NCBI RefSeq assembly: GCF_030389965.1
Contig: NZ_CP128399.1
Coordinates: forward strand, 124,001-188,000
Direction: 5' to 3'
From: Candidatus Chlorohelix allophototropha
Lineage (GTDB): Bacteria > Chloroflexota > Chloroflexia > Chloroheliales > Chloroheliaceae
DNA length: 64,000 bases
Shown here: positions 7,718 through 15,428 of the stretch, piece by piece
Layout of the letters: each line of letters starts with the position of its first letter
Numbering within the stretch: the first letter of the stretch is position 1
Made by a program: the position numbers and the translations under genes
Notes under the pieces: generated by a model
Told to the model about the DNA's origin: nothing
Seen by the model: only the letters and a program-made list of their open reading frames with translations
Database searches by the model: none

Positions 7718-8893
7718 TTATAAAACAGCCTGTAAAACAACCTGCGCCAAATCGTGCGCTGCGTTAGGGCGTGCCAGCGTGCGCGCGGCTTTGCCCATCG
7801 TTTCAAGTTGTTCGGTATTCTTTAGAAGCTTCTTGATTTCGTCCAGCAAACGCACCCCGTTTAATTCTGCTTGCGGGATAATAACCGCTGCGCCCGCTTC
7901 CACGCTACGCTTTGCATTGCGTGTTTGCTCATCGCCGCCGGTTGGTACAAGGGGAATGAAAATCGTAGGTTTACCCAATGCCGAAACCTCAGTAACCGTT
8001 CCTGCTCCGGCGCGACTGATTACGAGGTCGGTAAGAGCGAAAACATCTCCGATTTCATCGCCCACAAAACGGGTCAGCCAGTAACGGTGGCGCAACTGTT
8101 CTGGCAAACTACTTTCTACTTTTGCCAAACGGTCGTAATCCTGTTCATCTCCGGCGGGTTGCTGTCCACATTGGTGCATAATCCGGCAAAGTGGCAACAA
8201 CTCCCCTAAAACTGCTTCTATTGCCCGGTTGATGATACGCGCCCCTTGCGCCCCTCCGGTTACATACAGGGTTGGTAAGTGATTATCAATAGGGTCAAAG
8301 CCACTACGGGCTATTGCTTTTTCTCTGTCACCTTTAAAAATTATAGAACGTACCGGGTTGCCTGTTACTCTAGTTTTGCGCCGCAAGCGTGGCGATAGTT
8401 CCTGCGCTGCCCCTTCAAAGGTCAGGGCGATAGTGCGGGCAAAACGCGCCGTTATCCGGTTGGCAAGACCCATTTGGACGGTTTGTTCGTGGGTGATAAC
8501 CGGGACTCGCAATAACCAAGCCGCTATAACAGGCGGTACACTGACATAACCCCCGGTACTTAAGACCACATGCGGATGAAACTGCCATACTTTCCAGAGC
8601 GCTTGCACAATACCCACCGGGATTCGGAAAGCATCGGCGATATTCTCGCTGGTAAAGTAACCGCGTAAGTTAAAGGCGCGGCGCAACTTACCGCTTTCTA
8701 CGCCTTCAAACTCAATATCCGCTTCTACTGCCAGTTTACTTTCGATACCACGTTTATTGCCAAGATAGCGGAATACAGGCTTCCAATCTGTATTTTGCGC
8801 TTGCTCACGGATGGCACGGACTACCGCTATTGCCGGAGTTACATGTCCGCCAGTACCACCGCCCGTAACCAATATGCGGATTTCTCTGCTCAA
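7718..8893 (-). CDS. murG: UDP-GlcNAc:lipid I N-acetylglucosaminyltransferase MurG
   Basis: MurG adds GlcNAc to undecaprenyl-PP-MurNAc-pentapeptide at the inner face of the membrane to form lipid II, the last cytoplasmic step of peptidoglycan synthesis. The protein (391 residues) has the N-terminal glycine loop GGGTGGH at 11-17, the HEQ motif (THEQTVQMGLAN), the second glycine loop GGAQGARIIN and the UDP-GlcNAc-binding stretch SRAGAGTVTEV, as in the family. The length is slightly above the usual 355-365. It is not in a dcw cluster: rnhB lies 24 bases upstream and the PLD gene downstream. A murG gene outside the division cluster is unusual but seen in several phyla. Confidence 0.95.
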   Translation of the reverse strand: MSREIRILVTGGGTGGHVTPAIAVVRAIREQAQNTDWKPVFRYLGNKRGIESKLAVEADIEFEGVESGKLRRAFNLRGYFTSENIADAFRIPVGIVQALWKVWQFHPHVVLSTGGYVSVPPVIAAWLLRVPVITHEQTVQMGLANRITARFARTIALTFEGAAQELSPRLRRKTRVTGNPVRSIIFKGDREKAIARSGFDPIDNHLPTLYVTGGAQGARIINRAIEAVLGELLPLCRIMHQCGQQPAGDEQDYDRLAKVESSLPEQLRHRYWLTRFVGDEIGDVFALTDLVISRAGAGTVTEVSALGKPTIFIPLVPTGGDEQTRNAKRSVEAGAAVIIPQAELNGVRLLDEIKKLLKNTEQLETMGKAARTLARPNAAHDLAQVVLQAVL

Positions 8894-8917
8894 AATTCCC
8901 GTTCCTTTAATATTGGT

Positions 8918-9559
8918 TTATGCGCCATCGGCACACTGTAGTAATGCGCGAATCGGGGCAAAACTGCGGCGATGATGCGGCGTAATTCCAAGACGGTTTA
9001 GCCCTGCTATGTGTTCGGGCGTACCGTATCCAACATTATTTTCCCAGCCGTAGCCGGGATAACGCGCTGCCAGTTTGTACATCAGCCCATCGCGGCAAAC
9101 TTTAGCGATTACCGATGCACAGGCAATGGAGAGGCACAGCGCATCGCCCTTCACAATGGCAGTTTGCTGTTCCAAACCCAGTTCTTTTACCCGCAAGCCA
9201 TCTACCAGCAAATGATCGTATGTGCCGATTCTACGCAAGGCGCGTTTCATTGCCAGTGCGGTAGCCCCTCGGATATTGAAGCGTTCGATTTCGGCAGGGG
9301 AGGCTGCTCCTATACCGTAGGCAACCGCTGTTTGGCGAATGCTCGAAACAAGGCGCACACGCGCTTCACGCGATAGCATTTTGCTGTCACGTACACCGGC
9401 TAACCGGGACAGGGCTTTTTCATCATTGGGCAAGATTACCGCTGCTGCTACTACACTGGCAGTATATGCGCCACGCCCAACTTCATCCAAGCCTACCAGT
9501 CGGGTTTTTCCCTCTAGCCAAAGGGCTTGTTCAAATTCAAGATTTGGAAATATTGGCAT
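8918..9559 (-). CDS. rnhB: ribonuclease HII
   Basis: RNase HII cuts RNA in RNA-DNA hybrids and starts removal of single ribonucleotides from DNA. The 213-residue protein shows the signature GLDEVGRGAYTASVVAAAV with the catalytic Asp-Glu pair at about 22-23, the second acidic residue in the GVRDSKMLS block and the third in the ASVIAKVCRD block. Its length is typical. It begins at ATG 9559, and its promoter overlaps the oppositely oriented yraN promoter around a palindrome at 9591-9608. murG follows 24 bases downstream on the same strand. Confidence 0.94.
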   Translation of the reverse strand: MPIFPNLEFEQALWLEGKTRLVGLDEVGRGAYTASVVAAAVILPNDEKALSRLAGVRDSKMLSREARVRLVSSIRQTAVAYGIGAASPAEIERFNIRGATALAMKRALRRIGTYDHLLVDGLRVKELGLEQQTAIVKGDALCLSIACASVIAKVCRDGLMYKLAARYPGYGWENNVGYGTPEHIAGLNRLGITPHHRRSFAPIRALLQCADGA

Positions 9560-9575
9560 TAGTAAGAATTCTTTG

Positions 9576-9623
9576 TTGACATCAATCTAAGCAAAGTTTA
9601 CACTTTGCCTGTCCGTTTCGCAA
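9576..9623. promoter_or_regulatory. overlapping divergent promoters of yraN and rnhB with a palindrome
   Basis: On the + strand TTGACA (9576-9581) and TACACT (9599-9604) are 17 bases apart and point to yraN. On the - strand TTGCGA (9623-9618) and TAAACT (9600-9595) are also 17 bases apart and point to rnhB. The two -10 elements overlap. A palindrome GCAAAGT-TTAC-ACTTTGC at 9591-9608 covers both of them, so a bound protein would block both promoters. Promoters are read by eye; the regulator is unknown. Confidence 0.6.
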
Positions 9624-9641
9624 CCTAGAGAGCGTATAATT

Positions 9642-10046
9642 ATGGATATGCACCTACCAGACTCAAAAGCCCGCAAAAAATTAGGCGACTTGGGAGAGCG
9701 TTTGGCTTCCGAGAAATTAGCGGCGGTGGGTTACAAAATTATAGAGGCAAACTGGCGCTGCCGTTATGGTGAATTTGACCTAGTGGCGTGGCATGGAAAG
9801 TGCCTTGTTTTCGTGGAAGTGCGAACAAGGCGCGGTGATCAATCCGGTAGCCCTGAAGAGTCGTTGACACCCCGGAAGTTGCGAACCCTACACCTGTTGG
9901 GTGATTTATATCTACAAGCTCATCCTGAATTATATGATGAACATGGTGAGCCACCGGAATGTCGCTACGATTTGGTAGCGGTACAATTCAACCGGAGTGG
10001 CTTACTTGAACGGCTTGAAGTGGTTGAGAACATTCTGGAGGGTTGA
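9642..10046 (+). CDS. yraN: UPF0102 family endonuclease-like protein YraN
   Basis: A 134-residue protein of the UPF0102 family, a restriction-endonuclease-like fold of uncertain function, often linked to DNA repair or uptake. Visible family blocks are the N-terminal GDLGERLASEKLAAVGY, the acidic motif GEFDLVAWHGKCLVFVEVR with Asp and Glu of the putative active site, and SLTPRKLRTL. Its position next to rnhB is conserved in many bacteria, although here the two are divergent. Start ATG at 9642 (a second ATG at 9648 is possible). A TATAAT at 9634-9639 lies too close to the start to serve as a -10 element for a led transcript. Confidence 0.88.
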   Translation: MDMHLPDSKARKKLGDLGERLASEKLAAVGYKIIEANWRCRYGEFDLVAWHGKCLVFVEVRTRRGDQSGSPEESLTPRKLRTLHLLGDLYLQAHPELYDEHGEPPECRYDLVAVQFNRSGLLERLEVVENILEG

Positions 10047-10132
10047 TTTGGGTTTAGTGCTGTGCTAACCTGAATAATATATATGTTTTTAATACTGCCT
10101 TTTGCCTAATACCAATCAGGAATATAAATAAA

Positions 10133-11023
10133 ATGACTATAGATTTTGCTAATAATAGAATAATTAATTCTTTTGGTGAGCTTGAATCTGCGCTCGCCGA
10201 AAAAGCCGCACATTTGCAAAGTATCTTGCTTGCAATGGAGTCGGTACTGGTCGCTTATAGCGGTGGCGTTGACAGTGCGCTCTTGCTCAAAGTTGCCGAC
10301 CTGACGCTAGGTTCTGAGAATGCGGCAGGTTGCCTTGCAATTTCGCCAAGCATTCCACCTCGTGAGATTGAGCTTGCCCGCAAGCATGCCGAAGAAATGG
10401 GGGTGCGGCTGATTATCACGCAGACCAACGAAATGGAGCGCGCCGGATATGTAGAAAACAGCCCACAACGCTGTTATTTCTGCAAAAACACGCTTTTTTC
10501 GGAATTGGGTGAAATAGCGGCGAGTGGCAGATTTAAATTTATCGCCGATGGGTTTAACCTGGACGATATGGGCGATTATCGCCCCGGCATGCGGGCTGCC
10601 AAAGAGTTGCAAGTGCGTAGCCCCTTGCAAGAAGCGAGTTTGAGTAAAGCAGATATTCGCGTTCTATCCAAGGCGCTAGGTTTGCCCACTTGGAACAAAC
10701 CGGCAGCGGCATGCCTCAGTTCACGTATTCCCTACGGCACTGCTGTTACGGTTGAGGCTCTGGAGATGATAGGTAAAGCGGAAGAACTGCTACAGGATTT
10801 GGGCTTTAGCGGGGTGCGCGTGCGCCACTACGATAAAATGGCACGCCTCGAAGTTTCGCCCGCCGATTTGCCTCTTTTTGTGCAAGAACCCATCCGTACT
10901 CAGGTAACTGAGGGTTTGCACCGACTCGGTTATAGTTATGTAGCGCTTGACCTAGATGGCTATCGCACCGGAAGCCTGAACGAAGTAATTCAGATTAAGC
11001 GAAAGACGACGACACAGTCGTGA
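10133..11023 (+). CDS. larE: LarE family ATP-dependent sulfur transferase
   Basis: LarE adenylates the pyridinium-3,5-bisthiocarboxylate precursor and inserts sulfur, a step in making the nickel-pincer cofactor of lactate racemase-type enzymes. The 296-residue protein has the PP-loop SGGVDS at 43-48 for ATP. Three cysteines stand out: C114 and C117 in RCYFCK and C194 in AACLSSRIPYG. The last matches the sulfur-donating cysteine of L. plantarum LarE. The additional CxxC fits those LarE proteins reported to bind a [4Fe-4S] cluster and act catalytically instead of giving up their own sulfur. No larA, larB or larC lies in the window. The stop codon overlaps the start of the JAMM gene (GTGA). Confidence 0.88.
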   Translation: MTIDFANNRIINSFGELESALAEKAAHLQSILLAMESVLVAYSGGVDSALLLKVADLTLGSENAAGCLAISPSIPPREIELARKHAEEMGVRLIITQTNEMERAGYVENSPQRCYFCKNTLFSELGEIAASGRFKFIADGFNLDDMGDYRPGMRAAKELQVRSPLQEASLSKADIRVLSKALGLPTWNKPAAACLSSRIPYGTAVTVEALEMIGKAEELLQDLGFSGVRVRHYDKMARLEVSPADLPLFVQEPIRTQVTEGLHRLGYSYVALDLDGYRTGSLNEVIQIKRKTTTQS

Positions 11024-11439
11024 ATTTCTTTATCAAGCGCGCAGCACTGGCGAACATCGAGCAACTGGCGCGAGAAGGCTTTCCTTATGAGATTTGCGGT
11101 TTTCTGGGCGGTAGTGTGCTGGGTCAGGCAATTGAGCTAAAGCCCACCCGCAATATCTCAGGGCAACCGCAAGTAGAATACAATATAGCGCCAGAGCAAA
11201 CGCTGGAAACTTTACTGGCGTTTGAGGTGCGTGGCATGAAATTGACCGGGGTTTACCATTCGCACCCGCGCTATCCTGCCCGTCCTAGCCAAACCGATAT
11301 ACGGCTGGCAGATTTACCGGGTGTGATGTACCTGATTACCTCGGTTTATGAAAACAATAACGGCACTTTAGACTGTGAGACGCGCGCTTATCGAATTGAG
11401 AAGGGACGCGCTCACGAAACTAAACTTGAAGTGATTTAA
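11020..11439 (+). CDS. JAMM/MPN (M67-type) metallopeptidase
   Basis: A 139-residue single-domain JAMM peptidase. The zinc motif is complete: a glutamate in the N-terminal PYEICGFLGG block, then HSHPRYPARPSQTD with both His residues and the Asp. Bacterial single-domain JAMM proteins remove groups from the C terminus of ubiquitin-like sulfur carriers, as Mec does for the CysO-cysteine adduct. The start is GTG at 11020, overlapping the larE stop by four bases, so the two are translationally coupled. That pairing suggests a shared role in sulfur transfer (inference). A membrane protein starts two bases after its stop. Confidence 0.88.
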   Translation: MNFFIKRAALANIEQLAREGFPYEICGFLGGSVLGQAIELKPTRNISGQPQVEYNIAPEQTLETLLAFEVRGMKLTGVYHSHPRYPARPSQTDIRLADLPGVMYLITSVYENNNGTLDCETRAYRIEKGRAHETKLEVI

Positions 11440-11440
11440 A

Positions 11441-11908
11441 ATGGCGAAACAAACTGTAGAAAAACAAGCCGCTAAAAAGCCTCAGCGCAACGCTTTTAGC
11501 GACCGCAATTGGGAAGTCCTGTTTATTACCTTTGTATTCTTTCTATCGGTGGTGGCAACAGGGGTAATGGTATTAGTTTCGGTGCAGCAAGAAGTATTCC
11601 GCATCATCCCTGCCGCTGCACTACTGGCAATGGTTGAGTTGTGGCTCTTGTTCACAATTCCTTTATATAGCCGACTCTCATTTTGGGGGTCGCTAATATT
11701 TATTGCTACATTTCTTTTCTTTGCAGTTCCGGCGGCGGTTCTGAATCTTTTACCGGACATCTGGATCGTGATTACTTGGCTATTTGTTGTCGTTTCAGGG
11801 GTGTGTTTTGTACTAATGTTCCGGCAAAAAGCGCTTTTCTTGCCGCCTCCCCCGGTACGGAATCACTCGAAAAAGACTCCTGAACAGCCGCATAGTTCAA
11901 AACAATGA
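11441..11908 (+). CDS. small membrane protein of unknown function
   Basis: A 155-residue protein with a basic N terminus, about four hydrophobic helices (near residues 26-48, 52-76, 79-101 and 104-127) and a basic Pro-rich cytoplasmic tail with PPPP. I do not recognise a family. It starts two bases after the JAMM gene and ends at a strong terminator, so it is the last gene of the larE-JAMM operon. It might be a membrane anchor or transporter part for that pathway, but nothing in its sequence shows this. Confidence 0.75.
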   Translation: MAKQTVEKQAAKKPQRNAFSDRNWEVLFITFVFFLSVVATGVMVLVSVQQEVFRIIPAAALLAMVELWLLFTIPLYSRLSFWGSLIFIATFLFFAVPAAVLNLLPDIWIVITWLFVVVSGVCFVLMFRQKALFLPPPPVRNHSKKTPEQPHSSKQ

Positions 11909-12037
11909 TAAAAATGGATTAATAAATATTTAGACATGTAGTACGTTGTAGCTATTGAATATTAACATCTAATGTTTTACAATATAATTAGTAAAGAAAA
12001 AATAGAAATAATTTATATGAACTTAATCTCTCCTCCT

Positions 12038-12079
12038 CTCAAAGAGGCTCACCAATGGTAGCGGGTGAGCCTTTTTGAG
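12038..12079 (+). terminator. intrinsic terminator of the larE-JAMM operon
   Basis: AGGCTCACC (12045-12053) pairs perfectly with GGTGAGCCT (12064-12072) and T residues follow. The outer bases CTCAAAG and CTTTTTGAG extend the stem to about 16 bp. It is 130 bases after the stop at 11908; the sequence between is A+T-rich and shows no gene. Confidence 0.85.
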
Positions 12080-12162
12080 TTTTAAAGGCTTTTTAGTGTA
12101 ATATAAGCTTTGAAGTTTTACTCTAAGGGTCATACTTTTCAAAATGAGCAGGGAATCCATAT

Positions 12163-12657
12163 ATGTTTGACAGACGAGAGAGGGATTATTTGCGACCCAA
12201 AGGTCCTACTATGGGTTGCGCCGATGTTACCATTATCTCTATTGCCGCTATCACTGCTTTTGTAATTCTAATCATGGTGTTAAGCCGAGCAGATTTTTCT
12301 AATCTAGTAGAGAATTTTGGGCGCAATAGTTCCCCGATAGTAGTTACACCTGTAACCACGACAGTTAGCCGCACTACTATTGCGATAATAGCGCCCTCGC
12401 CCACTTCAGTACCAAAACCAGTATCTACCGCAACTCCTACTCCTGCTCTTAAAAAACTGGCGTTGTTAACGAATTGTAATCTGCGCCCTGAACCTTCCAC
12501 TACCAAAGGGACAAAGGGAGAATATCGTCCCGGCATTGTCTTTATAATTCTGGGGAATCTCACCCAAGCGGAAGGAATACGTTGGGTAAATGTAGAAGTG
12601 GATGATGGCTCTAAAAATCAGGGCTGGATGTGGGATATTTGCTTTAATTTGGGTTAA
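12163..12657 (+). CDS. membrane-anchored SH3b-like domain protein
   Basis: A 164-residue protein. One membrane helix lies near residues 22-41 (TIISIAAITAFVILIMVL), followed by a Thr/Pro/Val-rich linker (about 55-100) and a C-terminal domain of about 60 residues that looks like a bacterial SH3 (SH3b) domain: the CNLRPEPS opening, then RPGIVFIILGN and the closing WVNVEVDDG...GWMWDIC. Two cysteines bracket the domain and could form a disulfide outside the cell. SH3b domains often bind cell-wall peptides. AGGGA at about 12151-12155 supports the ATG at 12163. No operon partners. Confidence 0.72.
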   Translation: MFDRRERDYLRPKGPTMGCADVTIISIAAITAFVILIMVLSRADFSNLVENFGRNSSPIVVTPVTTTVSRTTIAIIAPSPTSVPKPVSTATPTPALKKLALLTNCNLRPEPSTTKGTKGEYRPGIVFIILGNLTQAEGIRWVNVEVDDGSKNQGWMWDICFNLG

Positions 12658-12667
12658 GCGGATGTAG

Positions 12668-12701
12668 TCACAAAATCACCTGATATTTCTACTATTTGTG
12701 A
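12668..12701 (+). other. inverted repeat in the leader of the PLP enzyme gene
   Basis: TCACAAA at 12668-12674 and TTTGTGA at 12695-12701 are perfect complements 20 bases apart. No T run follows, so it is not a clear terminator of the SH3b gene. It could be a weak RNA stem or an operator. No SAM riboswitch features are visible in this leader. Confidence 0.3.
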
Positions 12702-12782
12702 AATGATAGCGCAGTCATATGTCCAGAAGCCTACTGCACTATACCACCTAACTTTTTTTCAATTTGAAAGGAACTTTTATAA

Positions 12783-13967
12783 ATGGCAACCCAACCCTCG
12801 CAACACGGCATTCAAACCCGCCTTATCCATGCGCCTCGTATAGCCGATGATACCACTGCCGTTAGTCCTCCCATTTACCAAACCAGCACTTTTCGAGTCA
12901 ATAGCCCAGAAGAGGGTGCGGAATTATCAAATGTGATTGCGCCTGCCACGCTTTATGGGCGTTACGGTACGCCCAATACCAAACAAGTGGAAGCGGCGTT
13001 AGCTGATTTGGAGGGTTCGGAAGCGGCGCTGGCGGTTGGCTCAGGTATGGCGGCGGTCACCATCGCTTTGATGTCCAACCTGAAAGCGGGCGACCACCTG
13101 ATTGCCCAAAATACCCATTACACCGCTACGCTAACACTCTTTACCCACACCTTGCCTTCTTACGGAGTAGCAGTGACGCTGGTGGATCAGCGCGACCCTG
13201 AAGCCTTTGCCCGTGCTGTTCGTCCAAATACAAAAATTATCTATACCGAATCGCCTACCAATCCCACTATGGATTTGACCGATCTGCAAATTACCGCCGA
13301 AATAGCGCATGCGGCGGGTGCGCTGGCTATTACCGATAACACTTTCGCCTCGACATGGAATCAGCGTCCGCTAGAGCTTGGCTATGATGTGGTGATACAT
13401 AGCGCCACCAAGTATCTCAACGGGCATGCTGATGTGACGGCGGGGGTTATTCTGGGTAAGCAGGCTTTGATAGAGCGGGCGTGGGATTATGCGCGCGTGA
13501 TGGGTCCGGTTTTGCACCCTTTCGAGGCGTGGCTATTGCAGCGCGGTCTGCGAACCTACGGTTTGCGAATGGCAGCGCACAACCGCAATGCGCTGGAAGT
13601 GGCGCATTATCTGGAAAAGCATCCGGCGGTAGCGCAAGTCTTTTATCCGGGCTTGCCCTCGCACCCGCAGCACGAATTAGCAAAACGCCAGATGAAGGGC
13701 GGTTTCGGCGGGATGCTTGCTTTTGATATGAAAGGTGGCTTTGACGCAGCCTATCGCCTAATCGGGCGCACCAAAATTTGTGTGCTGGCGGTCAGTTTGG
13801 GTGGCGTGGAGACGCTTATTACGCATCCTGCCTCGATGGTACATTCGCGCCAGACTGAGGAAGAATTGCGCGCTGCCGGGATTCTGCCGGGACTTATTCG
13901 GCTCTCGGTGGGGGTAGAAGATGTAGCGGATATTATCGCCGACCTTGAGCAAGCGCTGGCAAACTGA
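12783..13967 (+). CDS. Cys/Met metabolism PLP enzyme (cystathionine gamma-synthase/lyase family)
   Basis: A 394-residue fold-type I PLP enzyme of the trans-sulfuration family. Family blocks: the Tyr-Arg pair in LYGRYGTPNTKQVEAALADLEG, the GSGMAAV phosphate loop, TESPTNPTMDLTD, the cofactor Asp in ITDNTFAST and the PLP lysine in SATKYLNGHADVTAG; SLGGVETLITHPAS closes the active site. It catalyses gamma- or beta-elimination or replacement on sulfur amino acids. Sequence alone does not separate cystathionine gamma-synthase, cystathionine gamma-lyase, O-acylhomoserine sulfhydrylase and methionine gamma-lyase. It stands alone, AAAGGAA upstream. A hairpin (13992-13999 with 14006-14013) follows without a T run and may end transcription inefficiently. 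Confidence 0.9.
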   Translation: MATQPSQHGIQTRLIHAPRIADDTTAVSPPIYQTSTFRVNSPEEGAELSNVIAPATLYGRYGTPNTKQVEAALADLEGSEAALAVGSGMAAVTIALMSNLKAGDHLIAQNTHYTATLTLFTHTLPSYGVAVTLVDQRDPEAFARAVRPNTKIIYTESPTNPTMDLTDLQITAEIAHAAGALAITDNTFASTWNQRPLELGYDVVIHSATKYLNGHADVTAGVILGKQALIERAWDYARVMGPVLHPFEAWLLQRGLRTYGLRMAAHNRNALEVAHYLEKHPAVAQVFYPGLPSHPQHELAKRQMKGGFGGMLAFDMKGGFDAAYRLIGRTKICVLAVSLGGVETLITHPASMVHSRQTEEELRAAGILPGLIRLSVGVEDVADIIADLEQALAN

Positions 13968-13991
13968 AAATCGGATGCGTAGGTAACTCAG

Positions 13992-14013
13992 ACAAGGGGC
14001 TTAAACCCCTTGT
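13992..14013. other. GC-rich hairpin between convergent genes
   Basis: ACAAGGGG and CCCCTTGT form a perfect 8-bp stem with a 6-base loop, between the stops of two convergent genes. It lacks a T run on either strand, so its role as a terminator is uncertain. Confidence 0.45.
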
Positions 14014-14038
14014 TACCAGATTTATGGAGGATGAGGGG

Positions 14039-15079
14039 TTATTTTGTTTTAACCAACTCCAGCAAGGTTTGTTCGAGATTATCCAGTCCAGTTATCGCCA
14101 CATTCCCCAACGTCTGTCTCAATTTCTGGCACTCTTCTATGCTTTTATCTGCCGCTACTACCAACAGAAATTTATTTTCAAGACCCAACGGTTTGACCCG
14201 TTTAACCCATTCCTCCAACTCTTCCTTGTCTGGCTTCAGCTTCGCCTCCACACAATAAACTTTCTTCCCCAATGCAAACAGCACATCCAGTTCGCGTTTA
14301 GCCCCATCCTTGCAGGTAATTTCCACGTTTGACCATATCTTGAACTGTTGCTTGCTATTTTCGCCATAAGGTTCCACAATGCGGACTATCTCATGTCTTA
14401 CAGAGCTTTCCAGCCACGCCCCATTTATAAACTTTTTCTCCGTGCCACTGGCTTTTATCTGCACCTTGAAATCAGGCGAACCATGATAGCTGTATTCCTC
14501 TAATAGTCCGGCAACTTTGAGCAGATGGCAAAACTGGCGGATTATTTTCTTATGCGCTGGTACAATTTCCTTGAGGCTGTAACTGAAAGCTTCTTGAGGC
14601 GCATTTAGATTGCGCTTGAGCAAATTGTAGAGTTCCTCGCAAGCCGCGTAATTATGTCCTAGATATACCGCTAATCGTTCCAATTTGGGATCAGTTTCTG
14701 TTTTTGATTTATCCAGCGTTATATTGTGTTTCTCCAGATACTGACGCAGCACAATCGGTTCGGCGAGTATCGGTGCGGGCTTAGCTGCTGGATTTTGCTG
14801 CGTGGTGGCAACCTTGGTCGCTGGAGAAATTGCTCCATTCTTTGGTGGGTTTGTGATATTTTGCTGAGTTGTAACAACTTTGGTCTCGGTCTTGACTGTA
14901 CCGTTTTGTAATGGTGCGGTAGGAGAAACCGGAGCGAGTTTTTCCAAGGAGGCAGCGATACGCTCCAAGGCGTTGGCTATGCGCTTGAGTTCAGGGGTAA
15001 GGGTAGGTGTTTCTGGTTCGTTTGCCAGGCTTTCCTCAAGGAAAGCTACCAGCAAGGGCAGGATTGATTTTTTTGTCAC
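14039..15079 (-). CDS. PD-(D/E)XK nuclease protein resembling the Card1/Can2 effector domain
   Basis: A 346-residue protein in three parts. Residues 1-50 contain an amphipathic coiled-coil-like helix (ELKRIANALERIAASLEKL). Residues 50-115 are a Thr/Pro/Gln linker with an internal repeat (TKVVTTQQN, TKVATTQQN). Residues about 120-346 resemble the DUF1887 region of Card1/Can2: a helical or winged-helix part, then GAWLESSVRHEIVRIV, then RELDVLFALGKKVYCVEAK with the nuclease triad D265, E278 and K280, and a C-terminal LLVVAAD strand. In Card1/Can2 a CARF domain senses cyclic oligoadenylate; here no CARF is seen and the N terminus is replaced. Start GTG at 15079 with AAAGG seven bases upstream. 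It is divergent from the RecD2 gene. A defence or DNA-repair role is inference. Confidence 0.62.
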   Translation of the reverse strand: MTKKSILPLLVAFLEESLANEPETPTLTPELKRIANALERIAASLEKLAPVSPTAPLQNGTVKTETKVVTTQQNITNPPKNGAISPATKVATTQQNPAAKPAPILAEPIVLRQYLEKHNITLDKSKTETDPKLERLAVYLGHNYAACEELYNLLKRNLNAPQEAFSYSLKEIVPAHKKIIRQFCHLLKVAGLLEEYSYHGSPDFKVQIKASGTEKKFINGAWLESSVRHEIVRIVEPYGENSKQQFKIWSNVEITCKDGAKRELDVLFALGKKVYCVEAKLKPDKEELEEWVKRVKPLGLENKFLLVVAADKSIEECQKLRQTLGNVAITGLDNLEQTLLELVKTK

Positions 15080-15246
15080 TCATACGCCTTTCATTCATTA
15101 CCCCTTGAAAAGGCAATTAGGCTGGAATTGTTGGTTGTTTAAACTGTTACTAAACTATCTCAATTATAACCAACAGGTTAGGCTGGCACAAGCTTGAACC
15201 TAAAAATCGGTTTTTGAGGAAATTGGCTGGAAAAGCCGCATGCCTA

Positions 15247-15365
15247 TTGACAACGAACAAATATTCGTATATGATTAGAACATAAAATCTGAAAGATACA
15301 TAAAAGCGTATCCTCTTCCCGACACAATCTTAGCCCACCTGCTCACAAGGTGGGCTTTCACTTTT
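15247..15365 (+). ncRNA. candidate small RNA of about 80 nt with own promoter and terminator
   Basis: A consensus promoter (TTGACA 15247-15252, 17 bases, TATGAT 15270-15275) predicts transcription from about 15282. A perfect terminator follows: AGCCCACCT (15332-15340) pairs with AGGTGGGCT (15348-15356), then a T7 run at 15362-15368 after TTCAC. The unit contains no reading frame with a ribosome binding site. A separate TATAAT at 15381-15386 can serve the RecD2 gene, so the unit may be an independent small RNA; alternatively it is an attenuated leader of that gene. The promoter and terminator are clear; the RNA itself is inferred. Confidence 0.55.
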
Positions 15366-15428
15366 TTTGCAGGAATATGATATAATAGACACGAATCTTG
15401 AACATTAATTCTCATGTTGAGGTTTCAT

